Part shown: piece by piece, positions 29,370 through 37,956 of the stretch
How positions within the stretch are numbered: the stretch's first letter is position 1
Layout: each line of letters starts with the position of its first letter
DNA from: JAJRVM01 sp963700515
GTDB taxonomy: Bacteria > Planctomycetota > Planctomycetia > Pirellulales > Pirellulaceae
Assembly (NCBI GenBank): GCA_963700515.1
Contig: CAVOXY010000024.1
Span: 62,001 to 126,000 of the forward strand
DNA length: 64,000 bases
Reading direction: 5' to 3'
The notes under the pieces: model-generated
Seen by the model: only the letters and a program-made list of their open reading frames with translations
Database searches by the model: none
Told to the model about the DNA's origin: nothing
Translations under genes and position numbers: made by a program

Positions 29370-30057
29370 CTAGTTCCTGCCGTACCAGCGCACGACTTGC
29401 GGTTTCCGCCATAAGTACGGGTTCGGGACCACGAGAATGTGGACCAACCTCGTGAACGGAAACAGAGCGATGATCAGAAACGCGTTGACGATATGCAACT
29501 GTGCCAACAGCGGCATGCCGACGACGTAGCCAATATCGGGGTGCAGCAGGAAGATCGATTGCAGATAAGGAGCGGCCGCGGCGGCGTACCACGACGTTCC
29601 CCAGGGGTACAGCACCGCCACCGAGATCCCGCTCGACACCTGTACGAGCAACAAGAGGTAAACAAACCAATCCACGATACTCGTCGTCACGCGGACTTTC
29701 GACTTTTGCAGGCGGCGCACGACCAAACTGAGCAATCCCACCAGAGTCAGTACGCCAAACGCGAGAGCGGTGACTTCCAGGATATACAACCGCAGCGGGT
29801 GACTGTTCCACAGCAGTACGGCGCAGAGGAATCAGCAGCCCGATGAGATGGCCGGCCAGCAGGATGATAATTCCGTAATGAAACGGGACCATCGCCCAGA
29901 AGTGCTGTTTGTTCTCGAGGAATTGCGAAGAGAGACTGGAGTAGGTGAACGCGCGCGATCGATACCGCTGAATTGTCACCAGCAGGAACGTGCACAAGGC
30001 CACATACGGAAACGCGGCGAACAACAGTGGGTCGAGGTAGGGCAGGATGCCAGTCAT
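29370..30057 (-). CDS. narI: NarI, cytochrome b subunit of nitrate reductase (one frame change)
   Basis: Membrane subunit with two b hemes that oxidises quinol and feeds NarH. About 229 residues after correcting a frame change near 29820: MTGILPYLDPLLFAAFPYVAL, then HYGIIILLAGHLIGLLIP, then LYILEVTALAFGVLTLVG and HIVNAFLIIALFPFTRLVHILVVP. The His heme ligands lie in the second and fifth helices (HYGI, GHLIG, LHIVN, LVHIL). The ATG overlaps the narJ stop by four bases. Confidence 0.92.
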
Positions 30058-30635
30058 GCAGCATCTCCTGAGGAACAGTCCACAAATCGATGTTTCAGCA
30101 ACCGTGCCACGGCCAGCAACAAGTTGCCGTACGGGTTATCCTGATCCCCAAAAGCCGCCAGCATCTTATCGACGGCGGGAATGACGCAGCAGTGCGCGAA
30201 AGAATTTGCCTCGGCGGCGTCCATCCGGTCGAGTAACGATAGCACGTGCGTCAGATGATCGGGCAACTCCGTCGATTCCTCGATGCCGTGGCGGCGAAGT
30301 TCGCCGCGCAGTCGCACGAGCAGTGCGCCGCGATGGTATTCTTCGCCGAATAATTGCCAGCCGATCTCAAGCGAGCAGACGGGATTAATGTCAAACGTTC
30401 GCGTGTACAATTCTTCACGCTGCTCAGGCGACAACGGATCCATGGCGGCGCAAAACGCAACCAGGGGTTCCGCGATGGAGGACGCTTCACGCCCCGCACA
30501 CTCCACAGCCTCGTGCCACCTTTCAGGCGACCACGCGCGGGGATAGTCCAGGGCATAAGCCAGCGCGCCGCCGGCCAGGGACTGGCCCGTGACTTCGTCG
30601 CTGCCAGCAGGAGTCTGCAGTTGATTGTGTGTCAT
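30054..30635 (-). CDS. narJ: NarJ nitrate reductase assembly chaperone
   Basis: Cytoplasmic chaperone that inserts the molybdenum cofactor into NarG before membrane attachment. It is 193 residues and mainly helical. The NarJ pattern is visible: LAYALDYPRAW near residue 25, YTRTFDINPVCSLEIGWQLFGEEYHRGALL near 75-105 and LPDHLTHVLSLL near 125. It lies in the usual position between narH and narI. Confidence 0.9.
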   Translation of the reverse strand: MTHNQLQTPAGSDEVTGQSLAGGALAYALDYPRAWSPERWHEAVECAGREASSIAEPLVAFCAAMDPLSPEQREELYTRTFDINPVCSLEIGWQLFGEEYHRGALLVRLRGELRRHGIEESTELPDHLTHVLSLLDRMDAAEANSFAHCCVIPAVDKMLAAFGDQDNPYGNLLLAVARLLKHRFVDCSSGDAA

Positions 30636-30748
30636 CAGTCTACTTATGGGGCAAAACGTGAATATTGTGAGTCAAGTTCTAGCGACCAACGCTCGGCGGG
30701 TTGACCGAGCCGAGCGGTAGCCCGTAATTGGTTCGAGGCCCTGCCTCG

Positions 30749-32236
30749 TCAGAGCCCTCGCTGGGGAGTTTCCAGGAATCCGAATCCAGTGGCTTGCCGG
30801 CGCTCCATCGGGTCGGTCATCATTTCCATCGCCTGTTCTCGGTGTGCCGGGGGGATGACGAAGCGATCGTCGAACGTGCAGAGTGAGGTCAGGCGATAGA
30901 TCGCTTCGGCCTCCTCCTCACTACACTCCGCTTCGCGCAGCATGCGCCGGGCCGTCTCCATGTCGACGTCGCCCACGGTTATCGCGCGGCGGTACCAACG
31001 CACCGCCTTCTGTTTGCACAAGGCGTAACGCAGTTTCGACTCGCTGCCAACTCCGAACATGTTGGCCAGGAACTTCAGTGGCACGCGGGCCTGATCGATG
31101 TCGTGGAAGAGGTCTTTGGTCGCGTGTTCGAGCACTTCGCCCTGGCGACTGGACATGACCGGCGACATGGGGGGCACGTAGAACAGCATCGGCAACGTAC
31201 GGAATTCCAGGTGTGGCGGCAGGGCGATCTTCCAGACTTTGACGAACTGGTAGACCGGCGATTTCTGCGCGCTCTCGATCGTCGACTCGGGCATGCCATT
31301 CTTGCGCGCGGCGGCGATCACGGCCGGATCGTGAGGGTCCAGGATCAGCGAACGCTGGGCCTCGATCAGTCCTTCGTCCGGCGTGCGGGCCACTTCCTCG
31401 ATCCGCTCCGCGTCGTACAAGAGCACGCCCAGGTAGCGGATGCGTCCCACGCAACTGTGAAAGCAGGCGGGTGCCTGGCCCGTTTCGACGCGGGGGAAAC
31501 AGAGGATGCACTTCTCCGATTTGCCTGTCGACCAGTTGTAAAACGTCTTCTTGTAGGGACACGCCGCCACGCAGGCGCGCCAGGCACGGCATCGTTTTTG
31601 ATCCAACAGCACGATGCCGTCTTCACCCCGCTTGTACAACGCACCCGACGGGCACGCCGCCACGCAGGCCGGATTGAGGCAGTGGTTACAGATGCGCGGG
31701 AAGTAGAAGAATACCAGCCGCTCGACCGCGAACAGTTGTTGCTTCTGCTCGGGCGTCAAGTCGCTCAAATTCGGATCGTTGGCGGCGTAGATCGGTGATC
31801 CACCGAGGTCGTCATCCCAATTCGGACCCGCCTCGATCTCCATCGGCTCGCCGGTGATCTTGGAAATCGGTCGAGCCACGGGCTGATCGGATCCTTCAGG
31901 GGCGTTGAACAGGTCCGCGTAGCTGTAGGTCCACGGCTCGTAGTAGTCGTCCACACTGGGCATGTGCGGGTGGTGAAAGGTGTTGAAGATCACCTTGGTT
32001 TTGCCGGTCGACCGCAATTGCAGCTTGCCATTGTTTTGCCAGCCACCCTGATATTTGTCTTGATCTTCCCAGGCCGTGGGATAGCCCGTGCCCGGCTTGG
32101 TCTCGACGTTGTTCCACCACATGTATTCCGTCCCCTTGCGGTCGGTCCAGACATTTTTGCAGGCGATGCTGCAGGTGTGGCAGCCGATGCATTTGTCGAG
32201 ATGAAAGACCATGGAGATCTGTGCTCGAACGTCCAC
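30749..32236 (-). CDS. narH: NarH, Fe-S subunit of nitrate reductase
   Basis: Electron-transfer subunit with three [4Fe-4S] and one [3Fe-4S] cluster, 495 residues, cytoplasmic side. Cys clusters are CIGCHTCSIACKN near residue 16, CNHCLNPACVAACPSGALYK near 185, CRAWRACVAACPYKK near 215 (Trp in place of one Cys, the known 3Fe-4S site) and CILCFPRVETGQ near 245. The start MDVRAQISMVFHLDKCIGC is the normal one. It follows narG by 12 bases; about 110 bases without a gene precede narJ. Confidence 0.96.
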   Translation of the reverse strand: MDVRAQISMVFHLDKCIGCHTCSIACKNVWTDRKGTEYMWWNNVETKPGTGYPTAWEDQDKYQGGWQNNGKLQLRSTGKTKVIFNTFHHPHMPSVDDYYEPWTYSYADLFNAPEGSDQPVARPISKITGEPMEIEAGPNWDDDLGGSPIYAANDPNLSDLTPEQKQQLFAVERLVFFYFPRICNHCLNPACVAACPSGALYKRGEDGIVLLDQKRCRAWRACVAACPYKKTFYNWSTGKSEKCILCFPRVETGQAPACFHSCVGRIRYLGVLLYDAERIEEVARTPDEGLIEAQRSLILDPHDPAVIAAARKNGMPESTIESAQKSPVYQFVKVWKIALPPHLEFRTLPMLFYVPPMSPVMSSRQGEVLEHATKDLFHDIDQARVPLKFLANMFGVGSESKLRYALCKQKAVRWYRRAITVGDVDMETARRMLREAECSEEEAEAIYRLTSLCTFDDRFVIPPAHREQAMEMMTDPMERRQATGFGFLETPQRGL

Positions 32237-32248
32237 CGTTGCGTTCCT

Positions 32249-35200
32249 TTACCAGACGAGTTCGGGGAGTTTGCGGACCAGGATGTGCGTGTCGCGATTG
32301 CAGCCGACGGGTCCCCAGTAATTGAAATGAAAAGTGAATTGCCCGTAGCCGCCCGCCATCAGGTTGGGCTTCAGCCGCGTGCGCGTCAGGCTGTTATGCC
32401 CGCCGGCTCGACGATACTTCCGCAACGGAGACTTGGGCACGGAATAAGTCCGTTCGGGCGAGTGGTACTGGATGCAAATGCCCCGCGGGATGCGGGCACT
32501 GACCGCGGCGCGCGTCACCACGACGCCGTTATCGTTGTGCACTTCCACCCAATCGTTGTCCTGGATGCCAATCTCCGCCGCGTCGCGCTCGCTCAACCAG
32601 AGCGGCTCGCAGCCGCGCGACAGCACCGTCATCCGCTCGTTGTCACCGTACGTGCTGTGAATGTGCCATTTGCCGTGCGGCGTGAGATAATTCAGCATCA
32701 GCGTCGGCCCCACCTCGGTGCTGAACCGCAGGTCGGCGTACTGCGTGGCCAGTGGCTTCGGCTTGTAGGTCGGCAGATGTTCGCCGAACTGCAAGTAGAG
32801 TGGATGGTCCAGATAGAAATGCTGGCGACCGGTGAGCGTGCGCCACGGCACCAGGCATTCGACATTGTACGTGAACGGCGAATACGCTCGACCATCGGTG
32901 ACCAATCCCGACCACATGGGACTGTTGATGAAACGCTGCGGTCGGCTTTGCAGTTCCTTGTAGGAGATCCGCTGGCCCCGATAAGGCTCGGAGAGATGTG
33001 CAAGCGGCAGACCAACTTTCTTCTCCATGTTCTGGTAGGAACGGTGGGCCAGTTCGCCGTTGGTCACCGTGGCGAAACGCAGGATCGTATCGCACACCTG
33101 CTCGTCCTCTTGCAGCGACAGCAGTCGCTGGCCCTGGACGATCACGGTCGGCCGTTCGAGCAGCGCGGCATCGTACTGGTCCTCGATGGCGTATTTCGTT
33201 CCGTGCGCTCCCAATCCTTCGGAGCGAGCCAAGGGGCCAAACGCGATGAACTGGTTCCAGAGATTCTTGTAGTCACGCTCGACCACCTTCAGATGCGGCA
33301 TGGTCCGACCGGGTATCGCTTCGACCTGGCCGTCGATCCAGTCCAGCATCTCGGCTTGCGCGATCTCGGCCGGGCTGTCATGGGCCAGCGGAGAAGCAAC
33401 GATGTCGCGGACCGGCTCGGGGAAGTGACGCTCCGCCAGCTCGGAGAACTTCTTCGTGATCGCCTGAAAGATCTGCCAGTCACTCTTCGATTCCCAGCAG
33501 GGCGGTACGGCTGCCGACAGGGGATGGATGAAACTGTGCATGTCCGTGGAGTTCAGGTCCGCCTTTTCGTACCACGTGGCCGCCGGCAAGATGATGTCCG
33601 AGTAGAGGGCGGACGTGTCCATGCGAAAGTTCAAGTCCACCACCAGGTCCAACTTGCCCAGTGGCGCCTGCTCGTGCCAGACCACGTCGTGTACCGAGTC
33701 GCCCGCCAGGTCCTCGGAAATCGTGTTGGTGTGCGTGCCCAGATAGTGCTTGAGAAAATATTCGTGACCCTTGGCGCTCGCCATCAGCGCGTTGCCACGC
33801 CAGATGAACCAGACGCGTGGCCAGTTCTCCGGCGCATCGGGATCCTCCACCGCGAACTTGAGTTTACGCGACTTCAGTTGATCGACGACATATTGCACTA
33901 CCTCCTGGTCGGTGGACGCGCCGGCTGCCGTCGCTTCGCGAACCAATTCCAGCGAGTTCTTTTCAAACTGCGGATAAAACGGTAGCCACCCATTGCGTAC
34001 GGCGCGGACTTGATAGTCCATGGTGTGACCGCCCACCAGGGGCTCTCCGGCGGGCGTTTGCGGTACCGTGTGGTAGTCGGTGAAGTCCTTTTCGTAACGC
34101 CATTGGTCGCTGTGCACGTAGTGGAAACTGGGGGCATTCTGCAAACGCGCGGCCGGTTGCCAGTCGCGCGCCATGGTGATCGCGGACCAAGGTTCCTGCG
34201 GTGCCAGCTTTTCCTGCCCCACATAATGCGCCAAGCCGCCGCCATTGACCCCCACGCACCCGCAGAACATCAGGGCGTGGATACCGGCGCGATACATCAG
34301 ATTGCCGTGGTACCAATGATTGATGCCGGCGCCGATGATGATCGTGCACTTGCCCTGTGTCTTTTCTGCCGTGATGGCCCATTCCCGGGCGAAGCGGATC
34401 AGGGTCTCTCGGCCCATCCCCGTGTACTTTTCCGACCAGGCCGGCGTGTACGGCGCATCGGCGTCGTCGTAGTCCGCCGGGTAGCTCTCATCGATCCCGC
34501 GCGGCACGCCGTACTGGGCCATCAGCAGGTCGTAGATGGTGGCGACCATGACCGTCTGGCCGTCGGCGGTCACCAGTCGCTTGACCGGCAGACCGCGCGT
34601 GATCGTGCCGCCGGCCGCGAAATTATCCAGACTGACCGAGACGATTTCATCATGCCCTGACAGGAACGTCAGCGCCGGATCGATGGGGCTGCCATCCACG
34701 CCATCCTTCAACTCCAGATTCCATTTGCCCGGCGTCTGGTCCCAGCGGAAGCCGGAACTGCCCATCGGCATCCGCGGCTGCTCTCTGACCGCGTCCCACA
34801 TGAGGAACTTCCAGCCGCCGTTTTCCTCGTCCGCGTACCGAGCCAATCGATTGGCTCGCAGCAACTGGCCCGGTCGCCACACGCCATCGGCCCGCCCGAT
34901 TTCGACCAAATAAGGCGCGTCGGTATACTTCTTGGTGTAGTCCAGGAAATACGGGACCTGCCGTTCGTGATGAAACTCTTTCAGCAACACATGATTGACG
35001 GCCATCCACCAAGCGCCGTCCTGCCCGGCATTGATCGCGACCCAGTCGTCCGCATACTTGGCCACCTGATTGAAATCGGGCGAGAAGACCCACATCTTGG
35101 TGCCGTTGTGGCGGGCTTCCGCCGCAAAGTGGCAATCGGGTGTGCGGGTCATGTTCAGGTTCGAACCGGCCACGGCCAGTAACTTGGCGTTGTACCAGTC

Positions 35201-35893
35201 GGCGGATTCCGCCACGTCCGTCTGCTCGCCCCATGTTTCCGGCGAAGCCGGGGGGAGGTCACAGTACCAGTCGTAGAAAGACAACCCGACGCCACCCATT
35301 AGTTGCAGCATGCGCGAGCCGCCGGCGTAACTGATCATGGACATGGCCGGGATGGGTGAGAAACCGACCATGCGATCCGGCCCGTAGGCCTGGATGGTAT
35401 GTACTTGCGATGCGGCGATGATCTCCAGGACCGTCTCCCAGTCCGTGCGGCGTAAGCCTCCTTTGCCGCGGGCCTGCTGCCACCGCTGACGGTGTGCCTC
35501 ATTGCCCACCAGCGACTTCCAGGCGGCGACCGGATCGTCATGTTCGCTGCGCGCCGCCTTCCACAAGTCCAACAGAGCGCCGCGAATGTACGGGTACTTC
35601 ACGCGCAGCGGACTGTATAGATACCAGGAAAAGGAAATTCCCCGCTGGCAACCACGCGGCTCGTACGGCGGCAAGCTGGGATCCAGGGGTGGATAGTCCA
35701 GCCCCTGCATTTCCCAAGTCACCAGGCCGTCCTTGACGTGGATCATCCAAGTGCAGCCGCCTGTACAGTTCACGCCGTGGGTGCTGCGGACCACCTTGTC
35801 GTGTTGCCAGCGGTTGCGGTAGAACTCCTCCCAGCCGCGGAGGTCAGGTTTGACTTCGTCTTTGATCCAGGCAATCGCATCGCGAGGCGGCAT
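32249..35893 (-). CDS. narG: NarG, catalytic molybdopterin subunit of nitrate reductase
   Basis: Reduces nitrate to nitrite with Mo-bis-MGD, 1214 residues, no frame change. The [4Fe-4S] FS0 site is seen as HGVNCTGGC near residues 40-48 with the fourth Cys in RGCQRGISF near residue 83; the first ligand is His, as in NarG. The Mo ligand Asp is in YDWYCDLPPASPETWGEQTDV near residue 205. There is no Tat signal at the N-terminus (MPPRDAIAWIKDEVKPDLRG), so the enzyme should face the cytoplasm like classical Nar. mobB and moeA, needed for its cofactor, are a few kilobases upstream. Confidence 0.97.
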   Translation of the reverse strand: MPPRDAIAWIKDEVKPDLRGWEEFYRNRWQHDKVVRSTHGVNCTGGCTWMIHVKDGLVTWEMQGLDYPPLDPSLPPYEPRGCQRGISFSWYLYSPLRVKYPYIRGALLDLWKAARSEHDDPVAAWKSLVGNEAHRQRWQQARGKGGLRRTDWETVLEIIAASQVHTIQAYGPDRMVGFSPIPAMSMISYAGGSRMLQLMGGVGLSFYDWYCDLPPASPETWGEQTDVAESADWYNAKLLAVAGSNLNMTRTPDCHFAAEARHNGTKMWVFSPDFNQVAKYADDWVAINAGQDGAWWMAVNHVLLKEFHHERQVPYFLDYTKKYTDAPYLVEIGRADGVWRPGQLLRANRLARYADEENGGWKFLMWDAVREQPRMPMGSSGFRWDQTPGKWNLELKDGVDGSPIDPALTFLSGHDEIVSVSLDNFAAGGTITRGLPVKRLVTADGQTVMVATIYDLLMAQYGVPRGIDESYPADYDDADAPYTPAWSEKYTGMGRETLIRFAREWAITAEKTQGKCTIIIGAGINHWYHGNLMYRAGIHALMFCGCVGVNGGGLAHYVGQEKLAPQEPWSAITMARDWQPAARLQNAPSFHYVHSDQWRYEKDFTDYHTVPQTPAGEPLVGGHTMDYQVRAVRNGWLPFYPQFEKNSLELVREATAAGASTDQEVVQYVVDQLKSRKLKFAVEDPDAPENWPRVWFIWRGNALMASAKGHEYFLKHYLGTHTNTISEDLAGDSVHDVVWHEQAPLGKLDLVVDLNFRMDTSALYSDIILPAATWYEKADLNSTDMHSFIHPLSAAVPPCWESKSDWQIFQAITKKFSELAERHFPEPVRDIVASPLAHDSPAEIAQAEMLDWIDGQVEAIPGRTMPHLKVVERDYKNLWNQFIAFGPLARSEGLGAHGTKYAIEDQYDAALLERPTVIVQGQRLLSLQEDEQVCDTILRFATVTNGELAHRSYQNMEKKVGLPLAHLSEPYRGQRISYKELQSRPQRFINSPMWSGLVTDGRAYSPFTYNVECLVPWRTLTGRQHFYLDHPLYLQFGEHLPTYKPKPLATQYADLRFSTEVGPTLMLNYLTPHGKWHIHSTYGDNERMTVLSRGCEPLWLSERDAAEIGIQDNDWVEVHNDNGVVVTRAAVSARIPRGICIQYHSPERTYSVPKSPLRKYRRAGGHNSLTRTRLKPNLMAGGYGQFTFHFNYWGPVGCNRDTHILVRKLPELVW

Positions 35894-36001
35894 GGTAGTG
35901 GCTTTCCTGAAGTTGGTAAGAGGCCTGCGGAGGTTGTTGCTCGGTCGATCGTGCCGAAACGCGTCTTGCTCCCCGACAAATGTCGTCGGAATAAGTCGGA
36001 T

Positions 36002-36937
36002 CTAACTGGAAGTCGCTTGATCTGCCGCCATACCCTGGCTGGCGGCAACGACCAGTGGCCGCCGTACACCCCGTAAACGGCCCCGCCAGATGGCATCCAT
36101 GGCCGCCAGGCCCAGAACGGCCACGATCACACCGATCAGCAGATAAGCTAACGATCCACTTGCGTCTGCCTCGCCGCCGTGTTGCGCGCTCTGTTCGAAG
36201 AACGCGATGAGACCGTGAATCTCCTCGCCGTTGAGCGGGTGCGATTTGAATACCGGCGCCATCGTCGACGTGGCCGGCGACGAGAGCCAGGCGGTCAAAT
36301 TCCTGCGTGGCGAGTCGCCTCCCAGACGCTCGTAGACGCGGCTCAAATCCGGCCCCAAGCGGCCGCCACCCAGCACGCCGGTGCCGCGGATGCTGTGACA
36401 GCTGATGCAGGCCGGTCCTCCGTTGGCGAGTCGGGTGGTGCCCAGCACCAGCTGCCGCCCCTGGGCGATATCTTGCTCCGTGAACGGCTCGGTCGACACG
36501 GCCATTCCCTGGAATTGCGACTCCTCCAACGCCGATTCGTTTTCAATCAGCTCCAATAACGCATCGGCGCGCTCCCTGGTCATGCCGGAGATCGTCGGCA
36601 TGACAGCGCCGCGCGCCTCATCTTTCAATTTCAGGGCATACGCGTCACCGCTGGCCAACGCCGTGGCAGGATTCTGAATGAATTTCACCAACCAGTCGCG
36701 GTTCTGCCGCCCGGTAACGCCTTTCAAATCCGGCCCGGTTAATCGTCCGCCACCAATCGTGTGGCAGCTCATGCAATTCTGGCGGAAAAACTGGGCCGTT
36801 TCCTGGCAGGTTGCCAGGCGTGGCAAGTCGCACATGCCGAGCGTCACGATACCGATCAGCAAAGCCGCACGTGAAACGGGCGCCATGACGGACGAGCCCA
36901 TCAGCAGGGCGTGGCGCAAGGGTGTTATGGCGTTCAC
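36002..36937 (-). CDS. narC: NarC-like diheme cytochrome c
   Basis: 311 residues: a signal anchor (ALLIGIVTLGMCDLPRLATC), two c-type cytochrome domains (FRQNCMSCHTIGGGRLTGPDLKGV near residue 55 and PACISCHSIRGTGVLGGGRLGPDLSRV near 185), and a C-terminal membrane helix (LAYLLIGVIVAVLGLAAMDAIW) with a basic cytoplasmic end. A diheme membrane-bound cytochrome at the head of narGHJI is the pattern of the Thermus nar operon, where NarC links the enzyme to the respiratory chain; the name is by analogy. It starts 7 bases after the rrf2 stop. Confidence 0.8.
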   Translation of the reverse strand: MNAITPLRHALLMGSSVMAPVSRAALLIGIVTLGMCDLPRLATCQETAQFFRQNCMSCHTIGGGRLTGPDLKGVTGRQNRDWLVKFIQNPATALASGDAYALKLKDEARGAVMPTISGMTRERADALLELIENESALEESQFQGMAVSTEPFTEQDIAQGRQLVLGTTRLANGGPACISCHSIRGTGVLGGGRLGPDLSRVYERLGGDSPRRNLTAWLSSPATSTMAPVFKSHPLNGEEIHGLIAFFEQSAQHGGEADASGSLAYLLIGVIVAVLGLAAMDAIWRGRLRGVRRPLVVAASQGMAADQATSS

Positions 36938-36944
36938 CGTGAAC

Positions 36945-37396
36945 TCAGCCTCCTAGCGACGAAAGGTATTTCCGGGGCGATGGTGGATCCGCTTGGTGCA
37001 GTCCGATGTCCGCGATCGTGTTGCTGCGCAGAAATCCGAAATAGGCGATCGTTCACCGCTTGCCAGCCAGTATGCGCGACGCCAGCCTTCTTCGTTGTTG
37101 CAGAGATGTTTCTCGCCCAGCACGCAGCGGGGCTGGGCATTCGCTCCCTCGAACAGTTCGACGACCTGCAGCAGCGTGATGTCCCGCGCTGGTTTCACCA
37201 GCCGATAGCCGCCGCCATGGCCGCGAGTGGCCTCGACCAGCCCGGCCTTGCGCAGCGTCAACATGATCTTGGAGAGAAAATTCGCCGGCACCCCCGCCGC
37301 TTCCGCCAGCTGGCGTCCCAGAATGAAATCTCCCGCCGGCACCTGGCTCAGGTGCGCCAACGCCCGTAACGCATGTTGTGAAGTCGCGGTAAACAT
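36945..37396 (-). CDS. Rrf2-family regulator, NsrR-like (frame changes in C-terminal part)
   Basis: Winged-helix transcription factor likely to carry an Fe-S cluster and to control the nar-act genes behind it. The N-terminal domain is clear: MFTATSQHALRALAHLSQ, then GVPANFLSKIMLTLRKAGLVEATRGHGGGYRL. The frame changes near 37093 and 37050; corrected, the ligand loop reads CVLGEKHLCNNEEGCVAHTGWQAVNDR, i.e. C-x7-C-x5-C, and the end reads YFGFLRSNTIADIGLHQADPP. One of the frame changes looks like an extra G (ggctgg for ggctg). NsrR/IscR-type members sense NO or cluster state; which applies here is inference. Confidence 0.85.
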
Positions 37397-37426
37397 GACT
37401 CTTGACCTCTGGATGAAGAAAGAGTC
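37397..37426 (-). promoter_or_regulatory. inverted repeat at the transcription start of rrf2-nar
   Basis: gactctt (37397-37403) and aagagtc (37420-37426) are exact complements 16 bases apart and span the region between the -10 box and the start codon. The position suits an autoregulatory operator. The 16 bases ttcatccagaggtcaa inside it (37402-37417, minus strand) also occur, with one change, directly before the second rrf2 gene at 49948-49963. Confidence 0.4.
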
Positions 37427-37451
37427 TAAGGGGAGTATCGGTCGGCGTCAA
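37423..37451 (-). promoter_or_regulatory. sigma-70-type promoter of the rrf2-nar-act operon
   Basis: Minus strand TTGACG (37446-37451), 17 bases, TAGACT (37423-37428), close to consensus in both boxes and spacing. It predicts a leader of about 20-25 bases before the rrf2 ATG at 37396. Confidence 0.55.
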
Positions 37452-37658
37452 GTAAAATTTGGAGAGATTTTCCCGAGCGATCCGCCGGCGGCTTTCCCAG
37501 ACGGCGCCGATCGCGTCCCGCGCGCCTCGTGGTGCACATCGGACAGATGGCCGCACGCTCACGAAACCGACAGTCAACGCCGTGTTCCCTTCACGGCGGC
37601 TTGACAGGCTTCGCTGCCACGCGGGTAAGGCATGAGGGGAAAAACAACTTCGGCGTTA

Positions 37659-37700
37659 TCTGATTTCCGCCGGGCTTGCCCCGGTCGAAATCACTACTGG
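37659..37700 (-). repeat. 42-base dispersed palindromic element, copy near qnor
   Basis: The minus strand matches 56208-56249 at about 38 of 42 positions. The core is ccggggcaagcccgg flanked by ccagt.gtgatt and ggaaatc. It belongs to the same family as the copies near 42561-42740 and 55183-55335. Confidence 0.65.
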
Positions 37701-37718
37701 CGCGGACGTAAACCCCGT

Positions 37719-37767
37719 CTCCGACTTCCCTTTCCACTCGCTTCGCGAGTGGAAAGGGAAGTCGGAG
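37719..37767. terminator. perfect 23-bp hairpin downstream of the NO reductase gene
   Basis: Bases 37719-37741 are the exact reverse complement of 37745-37767, with a 3-base ttc loop. It lies about 190 bases after the stop of the minus-strand NO reductase gene. There is no T-tract on either side, so it may act as an mRNA-end stabiliser or as a repeat rather than a classical terminator. Confidence 0.45.
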
Positions 37768-37956
37768 AGCAGAGGTAATGCGGTCGCAGATCAGTCGTCG
37801 GTCGCAGCGACTTAACCGGGCAGCAGTTCCGGCGCAGCCGACTACGACACCGCTTCCAGCAGCAACGCCGGCCTGTTTGAGCGACAGGTCATGGCATCGC
37901 GCTGATCACGCTCGACGGGGACATTCGCGCCACCGGCCTCGCCGCGTCACGAGAGA

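Larger units (their letters stand above)
37427..37956. other. intergenic stretch between rrf2 and the NO reductase gene
   Basis: No gene. Besides the promoter it contains one copy of a 42-base dispersed element (37659-37700) and a perfect 23-bp hairpin (37719-37767), listed separately. Confidence 0.6.

Noticed and set aside
31964..33985. 673-residue plus-strand open frame across narH and narG
   Set aside because: Antisense shadow of two well-conserved genes; no family pattern.
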